A stretch of 64,000 bases of DNA from an uncultured Burkholderiales bacterium (GTDB lineage Bacteria; Pseudomonadota; Gammaproteobacteria; Burkholderiales; Burkholderiaceae_C). Positions within the stretch are counted from its first letter, which is position 1, and each line of letters begins with the position of its first letter. Made by a program: the position numbers and the translations under genes. Where the stretch lies: the NCBI GenBank assembly GCA_945952065.1, contig CAMFGY010000017.1, forward strand, positions 30,440 through 94,439, written 5' to 3'. The notes below the pieces were generated by a model that did not search any database, was not told the DNA's origin, and saw only the letters and a list, made by a program, of their open reading frames with translations. Of the stretch, positions 26,177 to 34,543 are shown in pieces.

Positions 26177-27448
26177 TCATAGGCGCTGCGGCGAGGCGTT
26201 GAGCCGGTAGCCAAAGCCTGCCACCGTGCTGATGATTTTGGGGCCCAAGATTTTGCGCAAGGCGGCCACCTGAGCGGCGACGTTGTTTTCTTCCACCACC
26301 AAGCCGGGCCAGACCCATTCCAAAAGCTCGCCCTTGGTGACCAGCCGCCCCGGGCGCTCCAGCAAGACCAAGAGCAAGTCAAAGGCGCGAGCGCCCAGGG
26401 CTTGGGGCTGCCCGTCTTTCAGCAGGCGCCGGTCTTGCTCCTGCACTTCAAAGCGATCAAAGCGCCAGCAGGCGCTCGGGCTCATTGGCCCGCGCTTGTT
26501 GAGCGGGCCCTTGACGCGCTCGGCCAAGCGGGCCAGGTCTTGGCTCAGGCTGGACTTGAGCTCCAGATGGGGGCGCGCCGGTCGCAGGGCCAGCCAATGC
26601 TTGGCCAGCTTGGCGGGGAAGGGCTCGTCCGGGTGCAACAACACCAGGGTTTCGTTGGCACCCTTGGCCGCTGTGCGCTGGCCCAGCAAGTGGGTCTCAT
26701 TGGGGTGCAGCACCGGTGCTTGAGCCGCATCGGCGATCAGCAGCAACTCATCGCAATGGCTGACGCAGAAGGCGCTCCAGGCACTGGGGCTGGGCTCGGC
26801 GATCAGCAACACATAGTCATGGGTGGCTTCGAGCTCGTCCAAGTCTTGCGTCGAAATCGGGTCATGGACCAAGGCCACTTGCTGGGGCTGTGCAGGCTGG
26901 CGCAGTTGCGCCGCCAAGCCATTCGCAAGGGCCTGCAAGTCCAGCCCCTCGCTGATGGGCAGCAGGGTGATGGTGGCGGTGCGCCCGTGTACCTGTGACG
27001 AAGACTCGGTCCGCAAGCGTTGGATGATTTGGCGAGTCAAAACTTGAGACACATGGCTGTTGAGTGCGAGCAAGCGCTCGAACTCGGCCTTGCCCAAGCG
27101 CGCGAGCACGCAATCGCGCGCGGTGACCAAGGTGGCCGAGCGCGGTTCGTCCATGTACAGACTGATCTCGCCCACCACTTGGCCGCGGCAAATCTCCCGC
27201 ACCATGCGCTGTTCGCCGCTTTCGGCGTCATGGATGAAGGTGCGCAATCGGCCGCGCAATAGCAAATACAGGGCGTCCCCTGGATCACCCTGGCGCATCA
27301 GGGTTTGGCCCGCGGCCAACTCCAGCCATTGCAGCTTGTCCATCAGCAGCGCCAGGCTTGCCGCATCCAGCTCGCCCAGCAGTGCGGGCAGCTGGCGCAT
27401 CAGCAACTCTTCAAAAAGGCGTTTGGCCGGAGCTCGGACCGTTGACAT
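26177..27448 (-). CDS. Cyclic nucleotide-binding protein with C-terminal OmpR-type DNA-binding domain
   Basis: Of 423 residues, about 8-145 form a cNMP-binding domain (CRGQVVGEISLYMDEPRSATL), 155-330 a central domain matching that of the neighbouring patatin protein (ATHDYVLLIAEPSPSAWSAF against EHDFVLLIADPDPSPWTE; both then have HCDELLL.AD), and about 334-420 an OmpR/PhoB-type winged helix (GARAFDLLLVLLERPG, WPGLVVEENNVAAQVAALRK, GFGYRL). It appears to be a transcription factor made by putting a DNA-binding domain where its paralogue has a lipase. It is divergent from the phosphorylase gene at 27600. Its targets are unknown; the neighbouring genes are candidates. Confidence 0.88.
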   Translation of the reverse strand: MSTVRAPAKRLFEELLMRQLPALLGELDAASLALLMDKLQWLELAAGQTLMRQGDPGDALYLLLRGRLRTFIHDAESGEQRMVREICRGQVVGEISLYMDEPRSATLVTARDCVLARLGKAEFERLLALNSHVSQVLTRQIIQRLRTESSSQVHGRTATITLLPISEGLDLQALANGLAAQLRQPAQPQQVALVHDPISTQDLDELEATHDYVLLIAEPSPSAWSAFCVSHCDELLLIADAAQAPVLHPNETHLLGQRTAAKGANETLVLLHPDEPFPAKLAKHWLALRPARPHLELKSSLSQDLARLAERVKGPLNKRGPMSPSACWRFDRFEVQEQDRRLLKDGQPQALGARAFDLLLVLLERPGRLVTKGELLEWVWPGLVVEENNVAAQVAALRKILGPKIISTVAGFGYRLNASPQRL

Positions 27449-27599
27449 AAGCGATAGCAGCGGAGGGATGCGAAAAGCAAAGGCGTCTTGAGGGGCAAGG
27501 CGCTGGGGTCAGGTCTTGCGGGCAAGAACATAGCATGGAAGCCGATGCGCTGGGCCGAGGCCTGCGGGGGCTGGCTTGGGCGTCCGGTACAGTCGGCGC

Positions 27600-29174
27600 A
27601 TGAGTGCTTCATTGCAAAGACCCTTGCAGGTGCGCCGTGTCGGCATCGACACCTGGCGGGAGAACGTGGCCTATATGCACCGAGACTGCCCGGTGGTGCG
27701 GGCGGCGGGCTTCCAGGCTTTGTCCAAAGTAGAGGTGCGCGCCAACGGCCAGATGATTCTGGCGGTGTTGAATGTGGTGGACGATGAACGCATCGTCAGC
27801 GCCTGTGAGCTGGGCCTGAGCGAAGACGCTTTCAGCCGTTTGGGCGTGGTCGAGGGCCATGCAGCCCGCATCGCCCATGCCGAACCGCCTGCTTCCATTG
27901 CCGCGCTGCGTCGCAAGATCAATGGCGAGCGCTTGGGCAAAGAGGACTTGGCCGCCATCATTCGTGATGTGGCCGAGGCGCGCTACTCCAAGATTGAGTT
28001 GGCGGCCTTTGTGGTGGCCACCAACCAATATGAGCTGGACCGCGAAGAGGTCTTGCACCTGACCGAAGCCATGATTGCGGTCGGGCGCCGGCTCGATTGG
28101 CACAAGCAAGTGGGCGCCGGGCCGGTGGTGGACAAGCATTGCATCGGCGGTATTCCGGGCAATCGCACCTCCATGCTGGTGGTGCCCATCGTCAGCGCCC
28201 ACGGCATGTGGTGCCCCAAGACCAGTTCGCGTGCCATCACCTCACCCGCGGGGACGGCCGATACCATGGAGATGCTGGCCGAGGTGGAGCTGAGCGTGGA
28301 TCGCATGGTGCAAATCGTCAAAGACACCCATGCCTGCCTGGCTTGGGGGGGCACCGCGGATTTGTCGCCAGCCGATGACATCTTGATCTCGGTGGAGCGG
28401 CCTTTGTCCATCGACTCGCCGGGCCAGATGGTGGCGTCCATCTTGTCCAAGAAAATTGCGGCGGGTTCGAGTCATCTGGTGCTGGACATTCCGGTGGGGC
28501 CCAGCGCCAAGGTGCGTTCCATGGTCGAGGCGCAGCGGCTCAAAAGGTTGTTTGAGTACGTGGCGGGCCATTTGCGGCTGCAGTTGGATGTGGTGCTCAG
28601 TGACGGGCGCCAGCCCATCGGCGCGGGCATTGGGCCGGTGTTGGAAGCGCGCGATGTGATGCAGGTCTTGCAAGGCGACCCCGCCGCGCCGCAGGACTTG
28701 CGCCAAAAAGCGCTGCGGCTGGCCGGGCGCATGATCGAGTTCGACCCCGATGTGCGGGGCGGCGAGGGCTACACCATCGCCCGCGACATCCTCGATTCCG
28801 GTCGCGCCCTGGCGCAACTCAATGCCATCATCGACGCTCAAGGCCGACGCAGCACCATGCCGGCTTTGGGCGCTTTGAGCGTGGAGGTGTGTGCGCCCTC
28901 GGAAGGGGTGGTGGTCGCCATCGACAATTTGCGCATTGCTCGCATTGCCCGCCTGGCCGGTGCGCCGCAGGTGTCAGGGGCGGGCATGGATTTGCTCAAA
29001 AAGCTGGGCGAGACGGTGCAAGCCGGCGAAGCGCTGTACCGCATTTACGCTCAATTCCCGGCCGACCTTCAGTTTGCTCAAAGCCATGCCGAAAAAGAGT
29101 CGGGCTACCGCATCGGTCGTGCTGAGCAGTTGCCGCATGAGTTCGCCAGGGCTGGCAGCTTGTTTTCGCTTTAG
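27600..29174 (+). CDS. Thymidine phosphorylase family protein, AMP-phosphorylase-like long form
   Basis: This phosphorylase splits a nucleoside or nucleoside monophosphate with phosphate. The 524-residue length, with an extra N-terminal domain of about 85 residues before the glycosyltransferase-type fold, matches AMP phosphorylase/long-form enzymes rather than the ~440-residue DeoA. Motifs: [20 protein letters not shown] (phosphate loop), [20 protein letters not shown] and [15 protein letters not shown]. The ATG at 27600 is preferred to a TTG at 27576. A PRPP-synthetase-like gene follows after nine bases. If it is an AMP phosphorylase the product is ribose 1,5-bisphosphate; this is inferred from length and neighbour. 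Confidence 0.85.
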   Translation: MSASLQRPLQVRRVGIDTWRENVAYMHRDCPVVRAAGFQALSKVEVRANGQMILAVLNVVDDERIVSACELGLSEDAFSRLGVVEGHAARIAHAEPPASIAALRRKINGERLGKEDLAAIIRDVAEARYSKIELAAFVVATNQYELDREEVLHLTEAMIAVGRRLDWHKQVGAGPVVDKHCIGGIPGNRTSMLVVPIVSAHGMWCPKTSSRAITSPAGTADTMEMLAEVELSVDRMVQIVKDTHACLAWGGTADLSPADDILISVERPLSIDSPGQMVASILSKKIAAGSSHLVLDIPVGPSAKVRSMVEAQRLKRLFEYVAGHLRLQLDVVLSDGRQPIGAGIGPVLEARDVMQVLQGDPAAPQDLRQKALRLAGRMIEFDPDVRGGEGYTIARDILDSGRALAQLNAIIDAQGRRSTMPALGALSVEVCAPSEGVVVAIDNLRIARIARLAGAPQVSGAGMDLLKKLGETVQAGEALYRIYAQFPADLQFAQSHAEKESGYRIGRAEQLPHEFARAGSLFSL

Positions 29175-29183
29175 AACCATTTC

Positions 29184-30077
29184 ATGAACACACCCACTTG
29201 TTTGTTGGCCTTTGACGATGAGCGCGCCCTGGCCGAGCAGTTGTCCGGTGCGCTGGACCAGCCTTTGCAGCTCATCCGGCGTCACCGCTTCCCCGATGGA
29301 GAGATGCGACTGGTGCTGCCCAAGCCTTTGCCGCCGACCGTGTTGTTGCTGCGCGGTCTGCAGCAGCCCAATGACAAGCTGGTGGAGCTCTTGATCGCCG
29401 CGCCGACCGCGCGCGAGCTGGGGGCCAAGCGCCTGGTCTTGATCACGCCTTATCTGGCCTATATGCGTCAAGACATGGAGTTCAACCCGGGTGAGGCCGT
29501 CAGCCAGCGCCATATCGCGCGGCTCTTGGCACAGCACTTTGATCATGTCATCACCATCGACCCCCATTTGCACCGCATCGCCAGCCTGGATGAGGTGATG
29601 CCTGCCGGCTGCGGCATGGCCTTGTCCGCCGCGCGCTTGCTCGGCGAATGGGTGGCGGCGCAGGTGCCGGGCGCCCTTTTGATCGGGCCGGATGAAGAGT
29701 CGGCCCAATGGGTCAGCGAGGCGGCCAAGGCCGGTGGGCTGCGGCATGCCATCGGCCGCAAAGTGCGCTTGGGCGACAGCCATGTGAGTTTGGCCTTGCC
29801 GGATGTGGACGTGCGCGGTCTGCCGGTGGTCTTGCTGGACGATATGGCCTCCACCGGGCGCACGCTGATGGGCTCGGCCACGGAGCTGCTGGCGCGCGGC
29901 GCGGCCAGCGTGGATGTGGCGGTCACCCATGCCTTGTTCAATGGCGATGCGCTGGATGCTTTGCACGCCGCAGGCGTGCGCCATGTCTGGAGCAGCAATG
30001 CGGTGGCGCACGCCAGCAATGCGGTCTCGGTGGCGCCGCTGCTGGCGCAGGCCTGTCGGGCGCTGCTGGCTCGATAA
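29184..30077 (+). CDS. Ribose-phosphate pyrophosphokinase-like protein
   Basis: This is a member of the PRPP synthetase family of 297 residues, a little shorter than housekeeping Prs (about 315). It carries the HRFPDGEMRLVLP segment, the ATP-binding-loop equivalent LITPYLAYMRQDMEF, the Mg-binding region DHVITIDPHLHRI and the PRPP/phosphate loop VVLLDDMASTGRTLMG. Adjacent to the phosphorylase gene and surely co-transcribed. It may make PRPP from ribose 5-phosphate or act on the phosphorylase product; the divergence from housekeeping Prs suggests a specialised role. Confidence 0.85.
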   Translation: MNTPTCLLAFDDERALAEQLSGALDQPLQLIRRHRFPDGEMRLVLPKPLPPTVLLLRGLQQPNDKLVELLIAAPTARELGAKRLVLITPYLAYMRQDMEFNPGEAVSQRHIARLLAQHFDHVITIDPHLHRIASLDEVMPAGCGMALSAARLLGEWVAAQVPGALLIGPDEESAQWVSEAAKAGGLRHAIGRKVRLGDSHVSLALPDVDVRGLPVVLLDDMASTGRTLMGSATELLARGAASVDVAVTHALFNGDALDALHAAGVRHVWSSNAVAHASNAVSVAPLLAQACRALLAR

Positions 30078-30093
30078 GAGCGCTTGAGGCGCT

Positions 30094-30876
30094 TCAGAGC
30101 CAGGGCTTGAGCCAGCCCAGGCCGGCGCGGGTGCCGGCGCGTGGCCGGTATTCGCAGCCCACATAGCCGGTGTAGCCGAGTTCATCCAAAAGCGTCAACA
30201 AAGCCTCCACGCGCAGTTCGCCTTCATGGGGTTCATGGCGATCCGGGGCGCCCGCAATCTGCACATGGCCCAGCAGGCCGCGTGCCATCACCTCGCGCAG
30301 CTTGCGCGAGACATCGCCCTCGCTCACCTGGCAGTGATAGACGTCGAACTGCACCGCCAAATTGGGCGCACCCACCGCCGCCACCACGGCCAGCGCCTGG
30401 GCCTGGCGCTGCAGGTAGTAGCCCGGCATGTCGATCGGGTTGATCGCTTCGATGCAGAGCTGCACTCCCTGATCTTGGGCGTTTTGGGCCGCCCAGCGCA
30501 GGTTCTCCACATAGCAAGCGTGCAAGCGCTGCGGCTGCACATCGGCGGGAGCGATGCCCGCCATCACATGCAGGCGAGGGCAGTTCAAGGCCGCCGCGTA
30601 ATGCAAGGCCTGGGCCATGCCCTCGCGAAACTCGGCTTGGCGATCGGGCAGACAGGCCAGACCACGCTCCCCAGCATCCCAGTTGCCGGGCGGGGCATTG
30701 AAGAGCACCTGGCGCAAGCCCGCGGCATCAAGCGCCTGCTTCAGTTCGGCGGCCTCGTAGGCATAGGGAAACAGGAACTCCACGGCCCGAAAGCCATCGG
30801 CCGCTGCCGCCGCAAAGCGCTGTAGAAAAGGCAGCTCGGTGTAGAGCAGGCTGAGGTTGGCGGCGAACTGAGGCAT
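30094..30876 (-). CDS. hyi: Hydroxypyruvate isomerase family protein
   Basis: This TIM-barrel isomerase interconverts hydroxypyruvate and tartronate semialdehyde (Hyi) or the four-carbon analogue (OtnI). The 260-residue length is typical; motifs include [18 protein letters not shown] at the N-terminus, [16 protein letters not shown] (metal-binding Glu), [15 protein letters not shown] and [17 protein letters not shown] (second Glu). It is convergent with the PRPP-synthetase-like gene with 16 bases between stops. No other glyoxylate-pathway genes are nearby, so the exact substrate is uncertain. Confidence 0.88.
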   Translation of the reverse strand: MPQFAANLSLLYTELPFLQRFAAAAADGFRAVEFLFPYAYEAAELKQALDAAGLRQVLFNAPPGNWDAGERGLACLPDRQAEFREGMAQALHYAAALNCPRLHVMAGIAPADVQPQRLHACYVENLRWAAQNAQDQGVQLCIEAINPIDMPGYYLQRQAQALAVVAAVGAPNLAVQFDVYHCQVSEGDVSRKLREVMARGLLGHVQIAGAPDRHEPHEGELRVEALLTLLDELGYTGYVGCEYRPRAGTRAGLGWLKPWL

Positions 30877-30978
30877 GGGGGCAGGGCATGGGCCTTGAAA
30901 CCGGACTGGCTGGGATTTTCATTCATTGTTCATCTGCCCTGGGCCAGTGCCGAGGGCTTCAACCCTTACAGTGGGCGC

Positions 30979-32607
30979 ATGTTCAGAGCGCGCTTGTTGT
31001 TGGCCATTTCCTTGCTGGGTTTGCTGGCCTTGATGTCGGGGGCTGTGGCTCTGTGGGCGCAGCACAGCGCGCATTTGCAAGTGCAGCGCGGCCGCTTGAC
31101 CAGCGACATCTTGACCGGCTTTGTGGAGCTCTCCGCCAATAAGCAGAAGCTGCGCAGTTGGACTGCGCAGCGGCTGTTGTCCGCCGATGCTAGCCCGGAA
31201 GCGCGTGACCGCTTGTTGAGCGAGATGCGTCAAGGTCTGGCGGATCTGCATGTGTTGGCGGTGCAGTTGGATGCTTTGGAGGCCGGGGACTCAGAACCCG
31301 GGCGACGTGAGGCGCGGCAGCATTCTTTGAATGTGATGGATCGCCACCTGGATGAGCTGGGTCGCGCCTTGAGCGGCGTGCAGGCGCTGGCTGACGATGC
31401 CGATGGAAGGCAGGCCTGGGCCAGGTTGTCATCGCTGTTCGAGCAGTCGCAGGGGCAAGACTTGCGCCGCCTTTTGAACGCAGAGATCGCAGCCGAGCGG
31501 GCCGCCACGCAAGGCTCTCGTGCCGCCGCAGATCTGGCTTTGGCCACCATGCGTCGCATGGTCCTGGCCATCAGCCTGGCGGCCCTGTTGGCCACGGTGT
31601 GTCTGGCCTTGTATTTCATGCGCCGACTCAAGCAGCCGATTGATGACCTGACCCGCGGTGCGCTGGCTTGGCAAAGTGGCGACCTGAGTCATCGCATGCC
31701 GGAGTTGCAGCTGGACGAGTTCGGCGCCGTCGCGCGCAGCTTCAATGCCATGGCCGCCGAGTTGCAGCTGCGTCGGGCCCAAGAGCAGGCCGATCGCAGT
31801 CGGCTGGAAGAAATGGTGGCGGTGCGTACCGCCGAGCTGCGTGAGGCCAATGACACTTTGCTGGCCCTGGACCAGCGACGGCGGCGCTTTTTTGCCGATG
31901 TGAGCCATGAGCTGCGCACCCCGGCCACCGCCATCCGCGGCGAGGCCGAGGTGGCATTGCGTGGTCGCGAAAAATCGGTGCAGGAGTATCAGCAGGCGTT
32001 GGCGCGCATCGTGTCCACCGTGGCCCAGTTTTCGCACGTGGTGGAAGACCTGACCTTGTTGGCGCGCAGCGACTTCGAGCAACTGGTGTGGCAACAGCAA
32101 ACACTCGAATGGCCCGCCTTGCTCGAGGGCATTTGCGAGCAGGTGCAGGTGCAGGCCCAGTCCTTGAACATGCGGCTGCTTTGGCAGCTCAAGCCGGCCG
32201 AGGCCGGGCAGTCCCGGATTCGTGGCGACGCCAAGCGCTTGCGGCAAATGCTCATCATCGTGCTGGAAAATGCGCTGCGTTACTCGCACCCGGGTGGGCG
32301 CGTGGAGCTGCTGGCTCAGGCCGAGGCGAGGCACTTGGTGATTCAGGTGCGCGACCAGGGCATCGGCATCAGTGCCGAAGATTTGCCGCATGTGTTTGAG
32401 CGCCATTACCGCAGCGCCGCAGCCCGGCGCCACCGGCCCGAAGGCATTGGTCTGGGCTTGCCCATCGCACAGATGATCGCGCAAGCCCATGCGGCGCAAA
32501 TCCATGTGGAAAGCGTGGCCGGGCAGGGCAGCTGCGTCACCCTGACGCTGCCGCTTGATGAGCCTGCGGCCGAAGGGGCGCCGCAAGATGGAGAAGAAAC
32601 TTGTTGA
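30979..32607 (+). CDS. Two-component sensor histidine kinase with HAMP domain
   Basis: This inner-membrane kinase of 542 residues has a first transmembrane helix (ARLLLAISLLGLLALMSG), a helical periplasmic region of about 150 residues, a second helix (MVLAISLAALLATVCLALYF), HAMP, HisKA with phospho-acceptor FFADVSHELRTPATAIRGE, and HATPase (N-box MLIIVLENALRYSHP, G-boxes RDQGIGISAEDLPHVFERHY and GIGLGLPIAQM). The ATG at 30979 is chosen over a TTG at 30895, because the membrane helix starts here. The 3' end overlaps the response regulator gene. The signal is unknown. Confidence 0.92.
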   Translation: MFRARLLLAISLLGLLALMSGAVALWAQHSAHLQVQRGRLTSDILTGFVELSANKQKLRSWTAQRLLSADASPEARDRLLSEMRQGLADLHVLAVQLDALEAGDSEPGRREARQHSLNVMDRHLDELGRALSGVQALADDADGRQAWARLSSLFEQSQGQDLRRLLNAEIAAERAATQGSRAAADLALATMRRMVLAISLAALLATVCLALYFMRRLKQPIDDLTRGALAWQSGDLSHRMPELQLDEFGAVARSFNAMAAELQLRRAQEQADRSRLEEMVAVRTAELREANDTLLALDQRRRRFFADVSHELRTPATAIRGEAEVALRGREKSVQEYQQALARIVSTVAQFSHVVEDLTLLARSDFEQLVWQQQTLEWPALLEGICEQVQVQAQSLNMRLLWQLKPAEAGQSRIRGDAKRLRQMLIIVLENALRYSHPGGRVELLAQAEARHLVIQVRDQGIGISAEDLPHVFERHYRSAAARRHRPEGIGLGLPIAQMIAQAHAAQIHVESVAGQGSCVTLTLPLDEPAAEGAPQDGEETC

Positions 32608-33290
32608 ACCAATTGCTGCTGGTGGAAGACGACGTCCGTGTCGCCGACTTTTTGGAGCGTGGCCTGCGTGCCGAGGGCTATGCGGTCAGCCTAGCGCGCA
32701 CTGGCCCGGAAGGCTTGGCCGCCGCGCGCCAGGGCGAGTGGGCCTTGATCGTGCTGGATGTGATGCTGCCCGGCTGCAGCGGCATGGATGTGTTGCAGAC
32801 GTTGCGCAGCGAGGGGCATCAAACACCGGTCTTGATGCTCACAGCCATGGGCAGCCTGGAGGACAAGGTGGCTGGCTTGCGCTTGGGCGCCGACGACTAC
32901 CTGACCAAGCCTTTTGCCTTTGATGAATTGGTGGCCCGGCTGGAGGCGCTGCGTCGTCGGGGGCGCAGCCTGCAGTCGCTCAACACGGTCTTGAGCTTGG
33001 CGGATTTGAAGCTGGATCGCGAGCGCATGAGGGTCACCCGGGCTGATCAGCCGATTGTGTTGACGGCCAAGGAGCTGGCTTTTTTGGAACTGCTGATGAG
33101 CGCACCGGGCCGGGTCTTCAGCCGAGAGCGCATCTTGTCCAATGTGTGGGGCGCGAGTGAAGACCCGCTCACCAATGTGGTGGACGTCTATGTGCGCCGC
33201 CTGCGGCAAAAAATCGATGAAGGGCGAGGTCTGGCGCTGCTGAAAACCGTGCGAGGCGTGGGCTACAAGATCGACGCCGAGCCCGATTGA
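32601..33290 (+). CDS. OmpR-family response regulator
   Basis: This is the cognate partner of the upstream kinase: receiver domain (LLVEDDVRVADFLERGL, phospho-acceptor Asp in LIVLDVMLPGCSGMDVL, Lys in DDYLTKPFAF) and C-terminal winged helix (LTAKELAFLELLMSAPGRV, VDVYVRRLRQKIDEG, VRGVGYKI), 229 residues. The start is TTG at 32601, which overlaps the kinase stop and has GGAG eight bases upstream; no in-frame ATG is available. A direct repeat typical of OmpR-family binding lies just downstream. Confidence 0.92.
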   Translation: MLNQLLLVEDDVRVADFLERGLRAEGYAVSLARTGPEGLAAARQGEWALIVLDVMLPGCSGMDVLQTLRSEGHQTPVLMLTAMGSLEDKVAGLRLGADDYLTKPFAFDELVARLEALRRRGRSLQSLNTVLSLADLKLDRERMRVTRADQPIVLTAKELAFLELLMSAPGRVFSRERILSNVWGASEDPLTNVVDVYVRRLRQKIDEGRGLALLKTVRGVGYKIDAEPD

Positions 33291-33328
33291 ATGCGCTTGG
33301 CCCGACCGGGCCAAGCACTGCGGCCGCT

Positions 33329-33345
33329 GTTCATCGAGCGTTCAT
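33329..33345. promoter_or_regulatory. Direct repeat GTTCAT with 11-base period, candidate response-regulator site
   Basis: GTTCAT occurs at 33329-33334 and 33340-33345, in phase by 11 bases, the spacing used by OmpR/PhoB-type dimers. A third TTCAT follows at about 33363. It lies between the response regulator gene and the gene at 33441, a plausible target. Confidence 0.4.
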
Positions 33346-33440
33346 GGCCTGCTCAGGGGCGCTTCATGCGAGATGCCGCTGATATTCATGCCCGGGGCAG
33401 ACACTGGAGCGCTCTTTTTTAACGCTTCAATGAGACCCCG

Positions 33441-33959
33441 ATGAACAACATGCCGCGTTTTGCCCGAGCCAGTCTTTGCGCTGCCACCTTCTCTTTGCTG
33501 TCGGGCCTGGCCCTGGCGCAAAGCCCAAACACCGCCAACCCGAGCAAGCCCGGCGCCTTGCCCACGGCGCAATGCGCTCGCACCGATCAGGCGCAGATTG
33601 CCGCCTTGTTTGATCGCTGGAATGCCTCGCTGGCCACACTCAACCCGGACAAGGTGGTGGCCAACTATGCGGCGGATGGGGTCTTGCTGCCCACGGTGTC
33701 CAACCAGCCGCGCACCAATTCGGCCGAAATTCGCGACTACTTTGTGCACTTCCTCGAAAAGAAGCCCCAGGGCAAGATCGACCGTCGCGTCATCAAGCTG
33801 GGCTGCAATGTGGCGCAAGACCTGGGCACTTACACCTTCACCTTCAAAGACGGCAGCAAAGTCAGCGCCCGCTACACCTATGTGTACGAATACGTGAACG
33901 GCCAATGGCTGATCGCGCACCACCACTCCTCGGCCATGCCCGAGAAGCAGCCCAGCTGA
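33441..33959 (+). CDS. Secreted NTF2-like protein (SgcJ/EcaC or CaMKII-association-like fold)
   Basis: The 172-residue protein has a Sec signal peptide ending near LALAQ. The mature part has a SnoaL/NTF2-like pattern: QIAALFDRWNASLATLNPDKVVANYAADGVLLPTVS, and near the end YTYVYEYVNGQWLIAHHHSS. This fold is used for small-ligand binding or isomerase functions; the specific role is unknown. It lies 150 bases behind the two-component system, with a direct-repeat site in the gap, so regulation by that system is likely but not shown. Confidence 0.75.
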   Translation: MNNMPRFARASLCAATFSLLSGLALAQSPNTANPSKPGALPTAQCARTDQAQIAALFDRWNASLATLNPDKVVANYAADGVLLPTVSNQPRTNSAEIRDYFVHFLEKKPQGKIDRRVIKLGCNVAQDLGTYTFTFKDGSKVSARYTYVYEYVNGQWLIAHHHSSAMPEKQPS

Positions 33960-34442
33960 TGGGTTGATGCGCTGACATACATCGCGCTTGGATCCGCCGC
34001 GGGCTCTTTTTGGGCGTTTGAGGCCAGCGATCGCCGCTTTGAAGTTGGCTTGCCAGATTCACGGTCTCTAGAGCCAAAGAGGTGTCAACAAGGTGCCCTG
34101 AGCGGGCATGGCTTGTTTCCGTGCAGGCATGCGCGTGAGGCGCGGCTGCCCCTGGGCGTCACTGGGCTCATGGCTCGGGGCGTGGCCCCGGCGGCCTGAG
34201 CCCAAGTGTGCGCAATAGCTGACCCGCAATGTCCTCCTTGCATTGCTGCAATTCAACAAGAGGGGCTTTGGGATGGGCTGTACCCCTGCGTGCGGCCCAT
34301 GTAGCGTTTGGCCAAGGCATTCGGACGAAGCGCTGCAAACGCGTGGCTGACGCCAGAGAAATCGCTTTTTGAGGGTTTGAGCCTGTTGATTTCAGCCGCT
34401 TGACGCCGGGGCGCCCCTCAAAAAACCAACCGAAAGGATAGG
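33960..34442. other. Intergenic stretch of about 480 bases without a convincing gene
   Basis: Only short Arg/Ser-rich shadow frames occur here. A weak GC-rich dyad lies near 34185-34200 (GGCCCCGGCGGCC-like). No tRNA or known small RNA pattern was recognised. The sigma-28-type promoter of the following operon begins at the right edge. Confidence 0.4.
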
Positions 34443-34469
34443 TAAAGATTGCTTTCGAAGCTCCGATAA
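34443..34469 (+). promoter_or_regulatory. Sigma-28 (FliA)-type promoter
   Basis: TAAAGATT (34443-34450), an 11-base spacer, then TCCGATAA (34462-34469). The flagellar sigma-28 consensus is TAAAGTTT-N11-GCCGATAA, so 14 of 16 positions match with exact spacing. Transcription would start near 34476, about 68 bases before the porin ATG, and would cover the porin/PstS-like/chemoreceptor operon. Confidence 0.75.
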
Positions 34470-34487
34470 AGCTAGCAAGTGTTCTGC

Positions 34488-34512
34488 CGCGCGGAGGATT
34501 TCACGCCGCGCG
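34488..34512 (+). other. GC-rich hairpin in the porin mRNA leader
   Basis: CGCGCGG (34488-34494) and CCGCGCG (34506-34512) form a seven-pair stem with an 11-base loop, about 12 bases downstream of the predicted sigma-28 start. It may protect the 5' end of the mRNA. The ribosome binding site (TAGGAGA) is separate, downstream. Confidence 0.5.
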
Positions 34513-34543
34513 ACGGTTGCATGGTTCATAACTAGGAGACTTT

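Noticed and set aside
33296..33315. Hairpin CTTGGCCC/GGGCCAAG after the response regulator gene
   Set aside because: Good stem but no T tract, so it is not called a terminator; it may still stabilise the mRNA end.
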